This document shows, in pieces, positions 1-6,791 of a DNA stretch of 7,540 nt. Source of the DNA: SHZI01 sp964371995. Its GTDB lineage: Bacteria > Pseudomonadota > Gammaproteobacteria > Steroidobacterales > GCA-2729495. The first letter of the stretch is position 1; every line of letters starts with the position of its first letter. Location of the stretch: the NCBI GenBank assembly GCA_964371995.1, contig CAYJPG010000118.1, positions 1 through 7,540 of the forward strand. The letters run 5' to 3'. Under the pieces are notes generated by a model. That model searched no databases. It saw only the letters and a list, made by a program, of their open reading frames with translations, and was not told the DNA's origin. The position numbers and the translations under genes are program-made.

Positions 1-2402
1 CGGTGGATGCGCGCCTGGCCGGGAAGATCGATTTCGATGGCCAGCTCGGTTTCGATCCTGCCGGCAATTTTTCGTTTCTGCTCCAGGAAGCAAAGGGTAC
101 GTTGTTCGGGCGCCAGTTCCGCGCCTCCGGCACAGTCGCCAATGCTGAAGTCGGTTATGCCTTTGATGAGGTGCGTGTGCAGGCGGGCGACAACCGCCTG
201 GACATCGATGGCATCTGGGGGCCGGCACTGTCCGGGCGCTTCAGTATTGATGCGCCCGATCTTGCCACGCTCTGGCCGGGCCTCGAAGGTTATCTGCAGG
301 GCAAGGGTACGCTCGGTGGCTCTTCCGGGAAGCCGGAGTTCCAGCTTGAACTCGACGGCAGAGGGCTGGGTCTGGGGGCGTTACATGTGGACAGTCTGCG
401 CGCCCGTGGCGGCCTCGGCGCGAGCGATACGCTGGCGCTTAATCTGACTGCCGCCAGAATTGCCGTGGCTGAACAGGAACTGGGCGACCTCGATGTGGTT
501 GCCGGCGGCGCACTCGATGACCACACCCTGCGCATCACGCTTTCCGGTGGCGAAGTGACTGTCGGACTCGAAGCCACCGGTGCCCTGAAGCAGGGCGGCC
601 TTCAGGAAAGCTTCACGCAGGGCTTTGTGATGCTGCCGGGTTCCCAGCACTGGAAGCTGAGTGAAGTCGCGGTGCTGCGCCTTGCCGGTACCGACCTGAG
701 TCTGAGCGCGCACTGCTGGAGCTTTGCGCCCGCTGAGCTGTGCCTGTCAGATACGCGTTCCGATGCACGTGGTCTGGCTGGTGGTCTCCGCCTCAGGAGT
801 TTTCCGCTGGCCAGCATCGCGCATTACCTCAGCGCCGACGTGGATTTGCAGGGAACCGCGGAAGCCGATCTCGATTTCCGGCAACTTGACTCGAAACTGA
901 CCGGCCATCTTCATGGCGAGTTGCAGGATGCTGCCTTCATCTACCGTGCGGGTGGCGGCGAGGACGATATTACCGTTCCGGTCCGTGAATTCACGGCAGA
1001 GGTGGATGCCACCGAGACATTGCTCCGCTACTCCGGCAGGCTTATCGCCGGCTTCGGCCTGTCGCTTGCCGCTGGCGGTGAGGTGAACGATCCCTTTGGT
1101 GCCGAGCCGGTGATCCGCGGTACCGTCAGCGGCGGCATTCCCGATCTGGCGCCAATCAGTCCTGTCATCGAGCGCTTCGTCGATATCGGCGACATCAAGG
1201 GACGTATCGAACTGCGCGCCGGGCTCTTCGGCAATGCGCGCCGGCCGGACATCAGCGGCGGGCTTGAACTGAAGGATGGCGCGCTTGCAGTGCCCGTGGC
1301 CGGTATCACGGTAGACCGGATCACGCTTTCGATACTCGGTGGTCCGAATGGCGCAGCGGTCATCACTGGTGGCGCGCATTCCGGCAAGGGCTCTGTGGGC
1401 GTGGAGGGCACAGTGCTCTGGCGCGATCGTCTGCTGCCAGAAGCCGAACTCGCCGTCAAAGGCAGCATCTTTGAACTGGTCAACCTGCCCGACGGCCTGA
1501 TCGAGGTTTCACCGGATATCCGCGTGGCGCTGCGTGAGCGGCAGTTCCATGTGAGCGGTGAAGTGCTGGTGCCGCACGCCGAGATCAGGCTGAAAGAGAT
1601 CGGCGAGAGTGCCGTGCAGACTTCACCGGACACCGTCGTACACGGCCGCCAGGAGGTGGTCGTCAATCGGGCGCCGCCATTGTTTGTACTTGATAACGTC
1701 AGGGTGCAGCTGGGTGAGAAGGTGAGTTTCGACGGCTTCGGTCTGCAGACCCGGCTGACCGGAGATATGAGTTTGTCGCAGGCACAGGTCGCCGGCCAGA
1801 CCGGCATCAGCGGGGACGGCGTCATCAAACTCGAGGAGGGCAAGTTCGCGGCCTTCGGCCAGAAGCTCGGCATCGACCGGGGCTCGCTGATCTTCGCCGG
1901 CGACGTTACTGATCCCGGCATCGACGTAAAGGCCAGTCGCAGGGTCACATACGAAGGCAGCGACATCACCGTCGGCGTGCTGCTCTCGGGCACCCTGTCG
2001 CGCATCCTGACCCGCGTTTTCTCCGAGCCTGCGATGGGTGAGATGGATGCGCTCTCGTATCTCACCACCGGCCGGCCGCTCTCGGCAACCAGTACGGGCG
2101 ATCAAAATGCGGTTGCCAATACCGCCCTGGGTCTCGGGCTTAATGGCGCGCTGCCGGTTGCGCAGCAGCTGGGTTCAGCACTGAAGGTAGACGAGATCGC
2201 GCTTGATACCACGAGTACCGGCGGTACCGCCGTCGTATTGGGCGAGCGGCTCGGCGAAGACCTCTATATCCGCTACAGCTATGGCGTGTTCGACAGTCTC
2301 GGCACGGTAAGGGTCACCTACAAGATCGGCGGTCGCCTCAGCATCGAGGCCAGCTCCGGCGAAGAACAGGCACTCGACCTGATCTATTCGATCAACTGGT
2401 GA
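1..2402 (+). CDS. tamB: TamB family protein, C-terminal part (5' end outside window)
   Basis: The reading frame is open to the left edge and ends at TGA 2400-2402, so about 799 C-terminal residues are present; TamB of E. coli is roughly 1,260 residues, so the N-terminal membrane anchor and several hundred residues probably lie upstream. The protein is glycine-rich with alternating hydrophobic and polar residues and no further membrane segments, as expected of the long beta-helical groove of TamB/AsmA-like proteins. The C-terminal DUF490 (TamB) signature is clear: 'DALSYLTTGRPLS' (around base 2045-2085) and a terminal 'GTVRVTYKIGGRLSIEASSG...LIYSINW' type ending. Family knowledge: TamB is anchored in the inner membrane, spans the periplasm, works with the BamA-like TamA, and is implicated in outer-membrane protein assembly and phospholipid transport. 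tamA would be expected just upstream. The GTG at base 3 is only the first possible start in the window and is not the real start. The family call is very safe; the start is missing. Confidence 0.93.
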   Translation, partial: VDARLAGKIDFDGQLGFDPAGNFSFLLQEAKGTLFGRQFRASGTVANAEVGYAFDEVRVQAGDNRLDIDGIWGPALSGRFSIDAPDLATLWPGLEGYLQGKGTLGGSSGKPEFQLELDGRGLGLGALHVDSLRARGGLGASDTLALNLTAARIAVAEQELGDLDVVAGGALDDHTLRITLSGGEVTVGLEATGALKQGGLQESFTQGFVMLPGSQHWKLSEVAVLRLAGTDLSLSAHCWSFAPAELCLSDTRSDARGLAGGLRLRSFPLASIAHYLSADVDLQGTAEADLDFRQLDSKLTGHLHGELQDAAFIYRAGGGEDDITVPVREFTAEVDATETLLRYSGRLIAGFGLSLAAGGEVNDPFGAEPVIRGTVSGGIPDLAPISPVIERFVDIGDIKGRIELRAGLFGNARRPDISGGLELKDGALAVPVAGITVDRITLSILGGPNGAAVITGGAHSGKGSVGVEGTVLWRDRLLPEAELAVKGSIFELVNLPDGLIEVSPDIRVALRERQFHVSGEVLVPHAEIRLKEIGESAVQTSPDTVVHGRQEVVVNRAPPLFVLDNVRVQLGEKVSFDGFGLQTRLTGDMSLSQAQVAGQTGISGDGVIKLEEGKFAAFGQKLGIDRGSLIFAGDVTDPGIDVKASRRVTYEGSDITVGVLLSGTLSRILTRVFSEPAMGEMDALSYLTTGRPLSATSTGDQNAVANTALGLGLNGALPVAQQLGSALKVDEIALDTTSTGGTAVVLGERLGEDLYIRYSYGVFDSLGTVRVTYKIGGRLSIEASSGEEQALDLIYSINW

Positions 2403-3063
2403 GTTCCTTGCGGACTTTGGCCATCAGTTTCTGAATGTCCTGATGCCTGCCTTCATCGGCCGAGGCTCGGCCGGGCCGCGGTGGTGCCTTGAGTGCTTTC
2501 TCCAGATACTGCAAAGCGCCGGCATAGTCGTCATCGTCATACAGGAACTCGGCATAGAAGTAGTTCGGATCGATACCGTCCGGGTTTATCTGCAGGGCCT
2601 TCCGCAGATACTCTTTGGCCTTCTTGTCGCTGCCAAAGCCGATCGGAAAACCCGGTACCTTGTGATAGAGCGTGCCGAGGCTGGTCCAGGCTGAGCCGTC
2701 GAGAGCGTTGGCATCGATGGCCAGCGCTGCATCGAGCTTCGCGCGCGATTTCTTTGCCAGGCTGAGCGCGCCGAGCCCTCCCTTGACGCCCGCTGCAGTG
2801 CTGAGCACGATGCCTTCCCAGATCAGCGCTTCGGCGCGCTGCGGGTTCTGGCTGCTGAGCGCAGCAGCCCGCACGATCAGTTTGTCGAATGCGGCCTCGC
2901 GTTCCTTTTCGGGCGTGGCGTAGTTGGCAGTCGCCCAGTCGGTCTGTATGGCCCGCAGTTCAGCATCAAAGGTAGGGGGTGCAGCGTGTGCCGTCAGGCT
3001 GAGGCTGAGCAGCACCGCGGTCAGGCAGCTGAAAATCGGACGACTCGTCTTCTTGTGCATCAT
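2392..3063 (-). CDS. Exported TPR-like protein, last gene of the operon
   Basis: 223 residues from ATG 3063-3061. I chose this start because a strong Shine-Dalgarno (gaggagg, 3075-3069) lies 5 bases upstream and the protein then begins with a classical signal peptide: positive MHKKTSR, a hydrophobic stretch at residues 9-24, and an AHA|AP signal peptidase I site at 27/28. The next ATG (3060) is equally possible. A start 16 codons further upstream would bury the signal. The mature part is alpha-helical, with TPR-like repeats: about residues 122-160 (alanine/leucine-rich, ending 'KALQINPDGIDP') and 166-192 ('YFYAEFLYDDDDYAGALQYLEKAL'-like helix pair). It resembles TPR/TatT-component-like periplasmic proteins; the exact function is unknown. 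It probably acts in the periplasm as a binding or scaffold protein. Its SD overlaps the SDR stop codon, so it belongs to the same transcript. Its final 11 bases overlap the end of tamB on the other strand. Confidence 0.85.
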   Translation of the reverse strand: MMHKKTSRPIFSCLTAVLLSLSLTAHAAPPTFDAELRAIQTDWATANYATPEKEREAAFDKLIVRAAALSSQNPQRAEALIWEGIVLSTAAGVKGGLGALSLAKKSRAKLDAALAIDANALDGSAWTSLGTLYHKVPGFPIGFGSDKKAKEYLRKALQINPDGIDPNYFYAEFLYDDDDYAGALQYLEKALKAPPRPGRASADEGRHQDIQKLMAKVRKELTS

Positions 3064-3068
3064 GATGG

Positions 3069-3075
3069 CCTCCTC
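3069..3075 (-). promoter_or_regulatory. Shine-Dalgarno of the exported TPR gene
   Basis: The minus strand reads gaggagg, 5 bases before ATG 3063. It overlaps the TGA stop (3076-3074) of the upstream SDR gene, so ribosomes ending the SDR gene sit on this site. It decides the start at 3063 over the longer frame. Confidence 0.8.
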
Positions 3076-3898
3076 AGGCTGATGGCCTGGCTGTCGGTGC
3101 GATTCCTGCATAGCGCCGGATTACGGTGAGTTGCTTCGCGATGGCCCTGTCGACCAGCCCCGGCAGTACGCCATTGATGCGGGTAAACAGTTTTTCCGGC
3201 CAGCCGAGCACTGTTTCTGTCGATTCATTTTCGAGGATGCGGCAGGCTGCCGCGGCCACGGTCGATACCGGGTCCATGGCTACACCGAGCTCCGCATTCA
3301 TTTGCTCCACCTCGGCGGTATTGATGCCGGTGCGGGTCGCGCGCGGCGCAAAGTAATGCACGCGTACCGTGCTGTCGCCGAGTTCCCGACGCAGTGCTTC
3401 ACTGAACCCGCGCATGCCGAACTTGGTGGCCGAGTACACGGCATATGCCGGATAACCGATGCTGCCGAATACCGAGCCGGTGTTGAGAATGTGTGCCGAA
3501 CTCTGCCGGCGCAGGTGTGGCAACAAGAGGCGGCACAGATGAATCGGCGCCTGCAGGTTCACAGCCAGTGCCAGGTCGATGGCTTCCGGCGACTGTTCGT
3601 CCAGCAACCGGAAGTGGCTGACGCCTGCATTATTGATCAGTACGTTGATCCCGCCGCGGAAGGTGCGCGCCTGTTCGCACACGCGATCCCGGTCATCAGC
3701 CCGGGCCAGGTTGGCCGGGATACATGCCACGCGGTCACCGTACTGTGCAAGCCGCTCGCTGACAAAGCGTTGCAGTGCTGTTTCATTCATATCGACCAGC
3801 AGCACCGCAGCGCCCCTCGCCAGCAGTGCCTCCGCCATCGCGCCGCCGATGCCGCCGGCACCGCCGGTAAGCAGTACGCGCGCTGTCTTGAGATCCAT
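3074..3898 (-). CDS. Short-chain dehydrogenase/reductase (classical SDR)
   Basis: 274 residues, the usual length of a classical SDR with a modest C-terminal extension. Visible motifs: the Rossmann dinucleotide-binding TGGAGGIGG at 11-19; Asp36 at the end of beta-2 (LLVDMNE), an acidic residue that usually favours NAD(H) over NADP(H); NNAG at 89-92; Asn114 in the 'AVNLQ' helix; Ser142 ('LNTGSVFGS'); and the catalytic Y155-x3-K159 in 'YSATK'. The full Asn-Ser-Tyr-Lys tetrad is present, so it should be an active cytoplasmic oxidoreductase of an alcohol/carbonyl pair. The C-terminal part ('WPEKLFTRINGVLPGLVDRAI') is amphipathic and may form a substrate lid or membrane contact. The ATG at 3898 lies 2 bases after the stop of the upstream oxidase gene and has a GGAG SD 7 bases before it. 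Context suggests it acts on a product of the ligase/oxidase pathway; the substrate cannot be read from the sequence. Confidence 0.93.
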   Translation of the reverse strand: MDLKTARVLLTGGAGGIGGAMAEALLARGAAVLLVDMNETALQRFVSERLAQYGDRVACIPANLARADDRDRVCEQARTFRGGINVLINNAGVSHFRLLDEQSPEAIDLALAVNLQAPIHLCRLLLPHLRRQSSAHILNTGSVFGSIGYPAYAVYSATKFGMRGFSEALRRELGDSTVRVHYFAPRATRTGINTAEVEQMNAELGVAMDPVSTVAAAACRILENESTETVLGWPEKLFTRINGVLPGLVDRAIAKQLTVIRRYAGIAPTARPSA

Positions 3899-3900
3899 CT

Positions 3901-4617
3901 TCAGTCTCCGGTACTTCTGGGCGATGTCGTCTGGCTGGCGTTGCGGTCAATGCTGCGAAACATGTGACCGTAGAGCCAGTACATGGCTTTTGCGCAAGCT
4001 GTCACCGCGGCCCGGTCTTCCGGGTCGCCGAGGCTGTTGAGAATGTTGGCGAGGTCCTGGATGTGCTTCTGGTCGAGCGTGCCGTGACTGCGCAGATAGC
4101 TGAATGCAGAGTCGGGCAGGCCCAGCGCGATCTGGATGGCATCGGCACCGCGCAGGGCCAGCGCCGCGCTGCTGCCTTCCAGGACAAACACCATGCCAAA
4201 AAAGCTGATCGGGTTGCGGCGCATGATCGTGTCCCATGCATAGGCGACCATCGCTTCGGTCTCGATATTGGGGGCAGAGCGGGCTGCCACGTGCCGGTCG
4301 CCGCCGGCCGCTTCGATGTCGTTGAGAATCCAGTCGTCGTGACCGGTTTCTTCCTCCAGATAGTGCAGTACGTTGTTGCGCAGAGCGGCGTGCCGGTCGG
4401 GAAGCCGGCTGCCGAGCGCCATCAGCAGCGGGACGGTATGACGCACGTGGTGCCAGGCCTGGACCAGAAATGCGAGGTACTGCGCGTGGCTGATTTCACC
4501 TGCGAATGCCGTGCTGATGATCGGTGCCGTGAGCAAGAAATTCCGGTCGGCAGCCGTGGTGCTGTGCAGTTCGTCGTAGAAGGAGGCGTGCGCGACGCGC
4601 CGACTGGCATTGTTCAT
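3901..4617 (-). CDS. Heme-oxygenase-like diiron oxidase (TenA-like/iron-containing redox enzyme)
   Basis: 238 residues, all-helical, without signal peptide or membrane segment. It looks like the TenA/heme-oxygenase-2 fold now grouped as HDO (heme-oxygenase-like diiron oxidases). Candidate iron ligands are all present in order: E90-x2-H93 (in 'LEEETGHDDW'), E147 (in 'VFVLEGSS'), then H178-x3-D182-x2-H185 (in 'RSHGTLDQKHIQDL'). From memory, UndA uses E101/H104/E159/H194 and CADD uses E142, H174, D178, H181, so the spacing matches well (E147 to H178 is 31 residues, against 32 in CADD). Family members activate O2 for alkene formation, N-oxygenation, C-C cleavage or amine chemistry; the reaction here is unknown. 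The ATG at 4617-4615 shares one base with the TGA of the ligase gene (TGATG), and the SDR starts 2 bases after its stop. Automated labels such as 'TenA transcriptional regulator' would be misleading, since no DNA-binding domain is visible. Confidence 0.85.
   Translation of the reverse strand: MNNASRRVAHASFYDELHSTTAADRNFLLTAPIISTAFAGEISHAQYLAFLVQAWHHVRHTVPLLMALGSRLPDRHAALRNNVLHYLEEETGHDDWILNDIEAAGGDRHVAARSAPNIETEAMVAYAWDTIMRRNPISFFGMVFVLEGSSAALALRGADAIQIALGLPDSAFSYLRSHGTLDQKHIQDLANILNSLGDPEDRAAVTACAKAMYWLYGHMFRSIDRNASQTTSPRSTGD
3906..3909 (-). promoter_or_regulatory. Shine-Dalgarno of the SDR gene
   Basis: GGAG on the minus strand, 7 bases before ATG 3898, lying inside the last codons of the upstream oxidase gene. 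It supports the SDR start. Confidence 0.6.
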
Positions 4618-6107
4618 CAGAAGATGGCCTCTGTTTCAGTTGCTTTCGGGTAGAGGGATTTCAGTGCGCGGCCATGCTGTTGCAGAATCCGCGTCCGTCG
4701 CGGCCGACCATTGGCGGTCAGCAGGCCGTTTGCAAAAGTGAAGGGAGTGGTGACCACGGCCCACTGGCGCAGCTGTGCGTAGTCGGGCAGGCGTGAATTT
4801 GCCCGCGCCACGGCCGCATCAATCTGTGCGCGGTCTGCGGCGCCGGCTGCACAAATCAGGGCGCTCAGATACGGCTTCGCCTCGCCAAACACCACGGCCA
4901 TGCGGATGGCAGGCTCCATCTGCAGTTCGCGCTCCACCCATTCCGGCGAGATATTGCGGCCGAGGCTGGTGATGATCAGGTTCTTGAGTCGTCCGCGCAC
5001 GTAGACGAATCCGTCTGCATCGATCTCGCCCAGATCGCCTGTGGCGACTTCCCCCGCCGCGGCATCTGGCCGTTCTGCATCGCCCAGATAACCTGACATC
5101 AGCGGTCCGCTGACCATGATCTGCCGCTGTCCGTCGAGGCGCACGCGGACATGGGGCAGGGGGCGGCCAACACTGCCGCGCCGCTTCGCGCTCGCGGTGT
5201 TTACGCAGACCACTGAGCTGCATTCGCTGAGCCCGTATCCCTCGTAGACGGGCAGACCATGCTGTTCAGCGCTGGCCAGCAGTTCCGGTGCCACGCTCGC
5301 GCCGCCGACGGCGATGAAGCGCAGGCTTGCGGGCGGTTGCCAGCCTTGCTTTGCGGCCATCACCAGCACGCGCAGCAGTTCCGGAACCAGAATCAGGCTG
5401 GAAGGCTCATGGGCCGTGATCGCGGCAAGCAGCTTGCGCGGATCGAGGCCGCCATAACTCATGCCGGTGGTTTGCAGCGAGGAAACGATGCAGCTCGCGG
5501 TACTCCGCAGCGCTGCGTGGACGCCGCCGACGTTCTCCAGCAGTGTGGCGAGCGGCAGCAGGCACAGGTGTCGTGTCAGGCCGAAGTCGGCAGTAGCAGC
5601 CGCAAGCGAACCGGCCACAGCGTCGAGACTTTGCGCTGACAGACACACGCCCTTCGGTGCTGCAGTGCTGCCCGAGGTGTAGGTGATCTTGATGGTGTCA
5701 GGCGGCACCGGCTGCGCGGTCGTTCCGGTACTGCGGCGAAAGAGATGCAGGCCGGTCTGCGCGGAAATACCGGCGGGTATAAAATCTGCGGTGAGCTGAG
5801 TCGCGCGTTCCGGCTGGTCGGTCAGCAGCGTGTCGATGCCGGCATCACGGATGACATGCTGCAGCTGTTCAGCGGTGAAATAGCCAGGCAAGGGCACATT
5901 GAGCAGAGCGCTCCGGTGCAAGGCGAGGTCAGCAACCGCCCAGCCGCAACCATTATCGGCCAGCAGTGCGAAGCGCTTGCCGCCGGACCGTTTCAGCCAT
6001 GACTGTTCGGCATCCAGCAGCGGCTCAAGTCCGGCATAGCTGACGACGCGCCGCTCATCAACCAGGGCCGCCCGGTCCGCCAAGTGTGCAGGCGTTGCAG
6101 CCATCAT
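4617..6107 (-). CDS. AMP-dependent ligase (ANL superfamily), A10 lysine replaced
   Basis: 496 residues from ATG 6107, whose A is shared with the stop of the upstream gene (TGATG). An in-frame TTG at 6110 and a second ATG at 6104 are alternatives, and no clear SD is seen, so reinitiation is likely. ANL motifs in order: A3 'TYTSGSTAAPKG' at 142-153 (Ala where the usual TGxPKG has Gly), A5 'YGLSE' at 291-295, A7 'TGD' at 356-358, the A8 hinge 'RGRLKN' at 371-376 followed by 'GRNISPE' at 383-389, and an A10 region 'NGLLTANGRPRR' at 460-471. Long-chain acyl-CoA ligases normally have a Lys in A10 that contacts the carboxylate and catalyses adenylation; here it is Arg468. The protein is cytoplasmic and should bind ATP and a carboxylate. 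It is shorter than typical FadD (~560). It likely activates a fatty or related acid for the neighbouring oxidase and SDR. Substrate and acceptor (CoA, carrier protein or none) are unknown. Confidence 0.9.
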   Translation of the reverse strand: MMAATPAHLADRAALVDERRVVSYAGLEPLLDAEQSWLKRSGGKRFALLADNGCGWAVADLALHRSALLNVPLPGYFTAEQLQHVIRDAGIDTLLTDQPERATQLTADFIPAGISAQTGLHLFRRSTGTTAQPVPPDTIKITYTSGSTAAPKGVCLSAQSLDAVAGSLAAATADFGLTRHLCLLPLATLLENVGGVHAALRSTASCIVSSLQTTGMSYGGLDPRKLLAAITAHEPSSLILVPELLRVLVMAAKQGWQPPASLRFIAVGGASVAPELLASAEQHGLPVYEGYGLSECSSVVCVNTASAKRRGSVGRPLPHVRVRLDGQRQIMVSGPLMSGYLGDAERPDAAAGEVATGDLGEIDADGFVYVRGRLKNLIITSLGRNISPEWVERELQMEPAIRMAVVFGEAKPYLSALICAAGAADRAQIDAAVARANSRLPDYAQLRQWAVVTTPFTFANGLLTANGRPRRTRILQQHGRALKSLYPKATETEAIF

Positions 6108-6697
6108 CAATGACGGATGCGGTGCCGCGGTGAGAGATGCAGTCCATCCGGCAGGTAGCCGGCCATCACGCGCGGATCATTGCGGTAGTAGGCGCCCCAC
6201 ATGTCGTTGCCGATTGTTACTCTGGAACGGTCAGCAACGGCCAGTTCGACCAGTTCGGCGCCCACGCTTTCCAGCACGTTTCTGACCAGGCTGGTTGCCG
6301 TAAAAACCACCCAGGTATAGCCACGATCCAGCAGATAGGGCGGCAGCAAGCTGACCAGATGCCGTGCTTGCCGGCAGCCGTTGCTGGCGAGATTGCCGAT
6401 CTCGATGATCTGCGCGCGTTCGACCGGTCGGGCGAGTTTCGCTGCCAGCACGGTTTCTACCGGCTGGTCCAGATATTGTTCGAGGAACAGCCGCTCCTGC
6501 TGCGCGGTTCGGTAGCCGGCCACGGCCCGCAGTTCGCCGGTGACATTGCGCATGCCGAGCAGATCGGGCATGAACGAGCCGATCTGCGCGCCGTGCCTGT
6601 CCCGGAAGGCAGTGGCGATAAAGCGCTCAAGTTCGCCGCGGACCGGTGCGCCACGGGGCACTTGCTGCAGGGCAAACGGGGTGGGCGTGTATTCCAT
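6107..6697 (-). CDS. Thermostable hemolysin family protein (GNAT/LuxI-like), first gene of the operon
   Basis: 196 residues from ATG 6697, which has a GGAAG SD 8 bases upstream; ATG 6712 (MEDLV...) and 6721 are possible longer starts. It matches the family named after Vibrio delta-VPH thermostable hemolysin: 'RDRHGAQIGSFMPDLLGMR' at 32-50, 'LFLEQYLDQPVE' at 70-81, 'IEIGNLAS' at 98-105, 'GYTWVVFTAT' at 126-135 and 'WGAYY' at 167-171. The order of an early beta-hairpin ('ELRAVAGYR'), an 'EIGNLA' strand and a 'WVVFTAT' strand resembles the acyl-homoserine-lactone synthase (LuxI) and GNAT acyltransferase layout. There is no signal peptide or transmembrane helix, so a secreted pore-forming role is not supported by sequence. 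An acyltransferase acting with the downstream ligase is a reasonable but unproven idea. Its TGA overlaps the ligase ATG. The longer open frame back to 7153 runs antisense through the sigma gene and is not coding. Confidence 0.85.
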   Translation of the reverse strand: MEYTPTPFALQQVPRGAPVRGELERFIATAFRDRHGAQIGSFMPDLLGMRNVTGELRAVAGYRTAQQERLFLEQYLDQPVETVLAAKLARPVERAQIIEIGNLASNGCRQARHLVSLLPPYLLDRGYTWVVFTATSLVRNVLESVGAELVELAVADRSRVTIGNDMWGAYYRNDPRVMAGYLPDGLHLSPRHRIRH

Positions 6698-6705
6698 TAC
6701 GAGGT

Positions 6706-6710
6706 CTTCC
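6706..6710 (-). promoter_or_regulatory. Shine-Dalgarno of the operon's first gene
   Basis: GGAAG on the minus strand, 8 bases before ATG 6697. It is the best SD among the candidate starts (6697, 6712, 6721) and places the start just before the conserved domain. Confidence 0.5.
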
Positions 6711-6791
6711 ATCCCTGACATAGGTTGATCCGGGCAGACCGCGCTGCCGGTACACTGTGATCTGCAGCCTCTGACGGTGGCCGGTGCTGAT

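Larger units (their letters stand above)
2392..6697 (-). other. Five-gene operon: T-hemolysin / AMP-ligase / HDO oxidase / SDR / exported TPR
   Basis: All five genes are on the minus strand. The junctions are: 1-base TGATG overlap (6107), 1-base TGATG overlap (4617), 2-base gap (3899-3900), and a 10-base gap (3064-3073) in which the SD overlaps the previous stop. No internal terminator or promoter-sized gap exists. This spacing is strong evidence for one transcript with translational coupling and hence for a shared role. I recall the first four gene types occurring together in other Gammaproteobacteria, but I cannot confirm this here. Confidence 0.85.

Noticed and set aside
1028..2068. 346-residue open frame on the minus strand inside tamB
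   Set aside because: It is antisense to a clearly conserved TamB domain, its composition is Ser/Pro/Arg-rich as expected of a shadow frame in high-GC DNA, and it shows no motif.
2457..2473. Hairpin with 7-bp stem and 3-base loop (cggccga/tcggccg) near the convergent gene ends, considered as terminator
   Set aside because: It lies inside the TPR coding sequence, has no T-run on either strand, and is explained by GC-rich codons for a PGRASADEGR segment.
3131..3967. 278-residue plus-strand open frame over the SDR gene
   Set aside because: The opposite strand carries a complete SDR with all catalytic motifs; this frame is rich in Cys, His, Gln and Arg without domain signatures, so it is a shadow.
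3964..4653. 229-residue plus-strand open frame over the oxidase gene
   Set aside because: It is antisense to the HDO gene with its full metal-ligand set and has no recognisable motif or SD.
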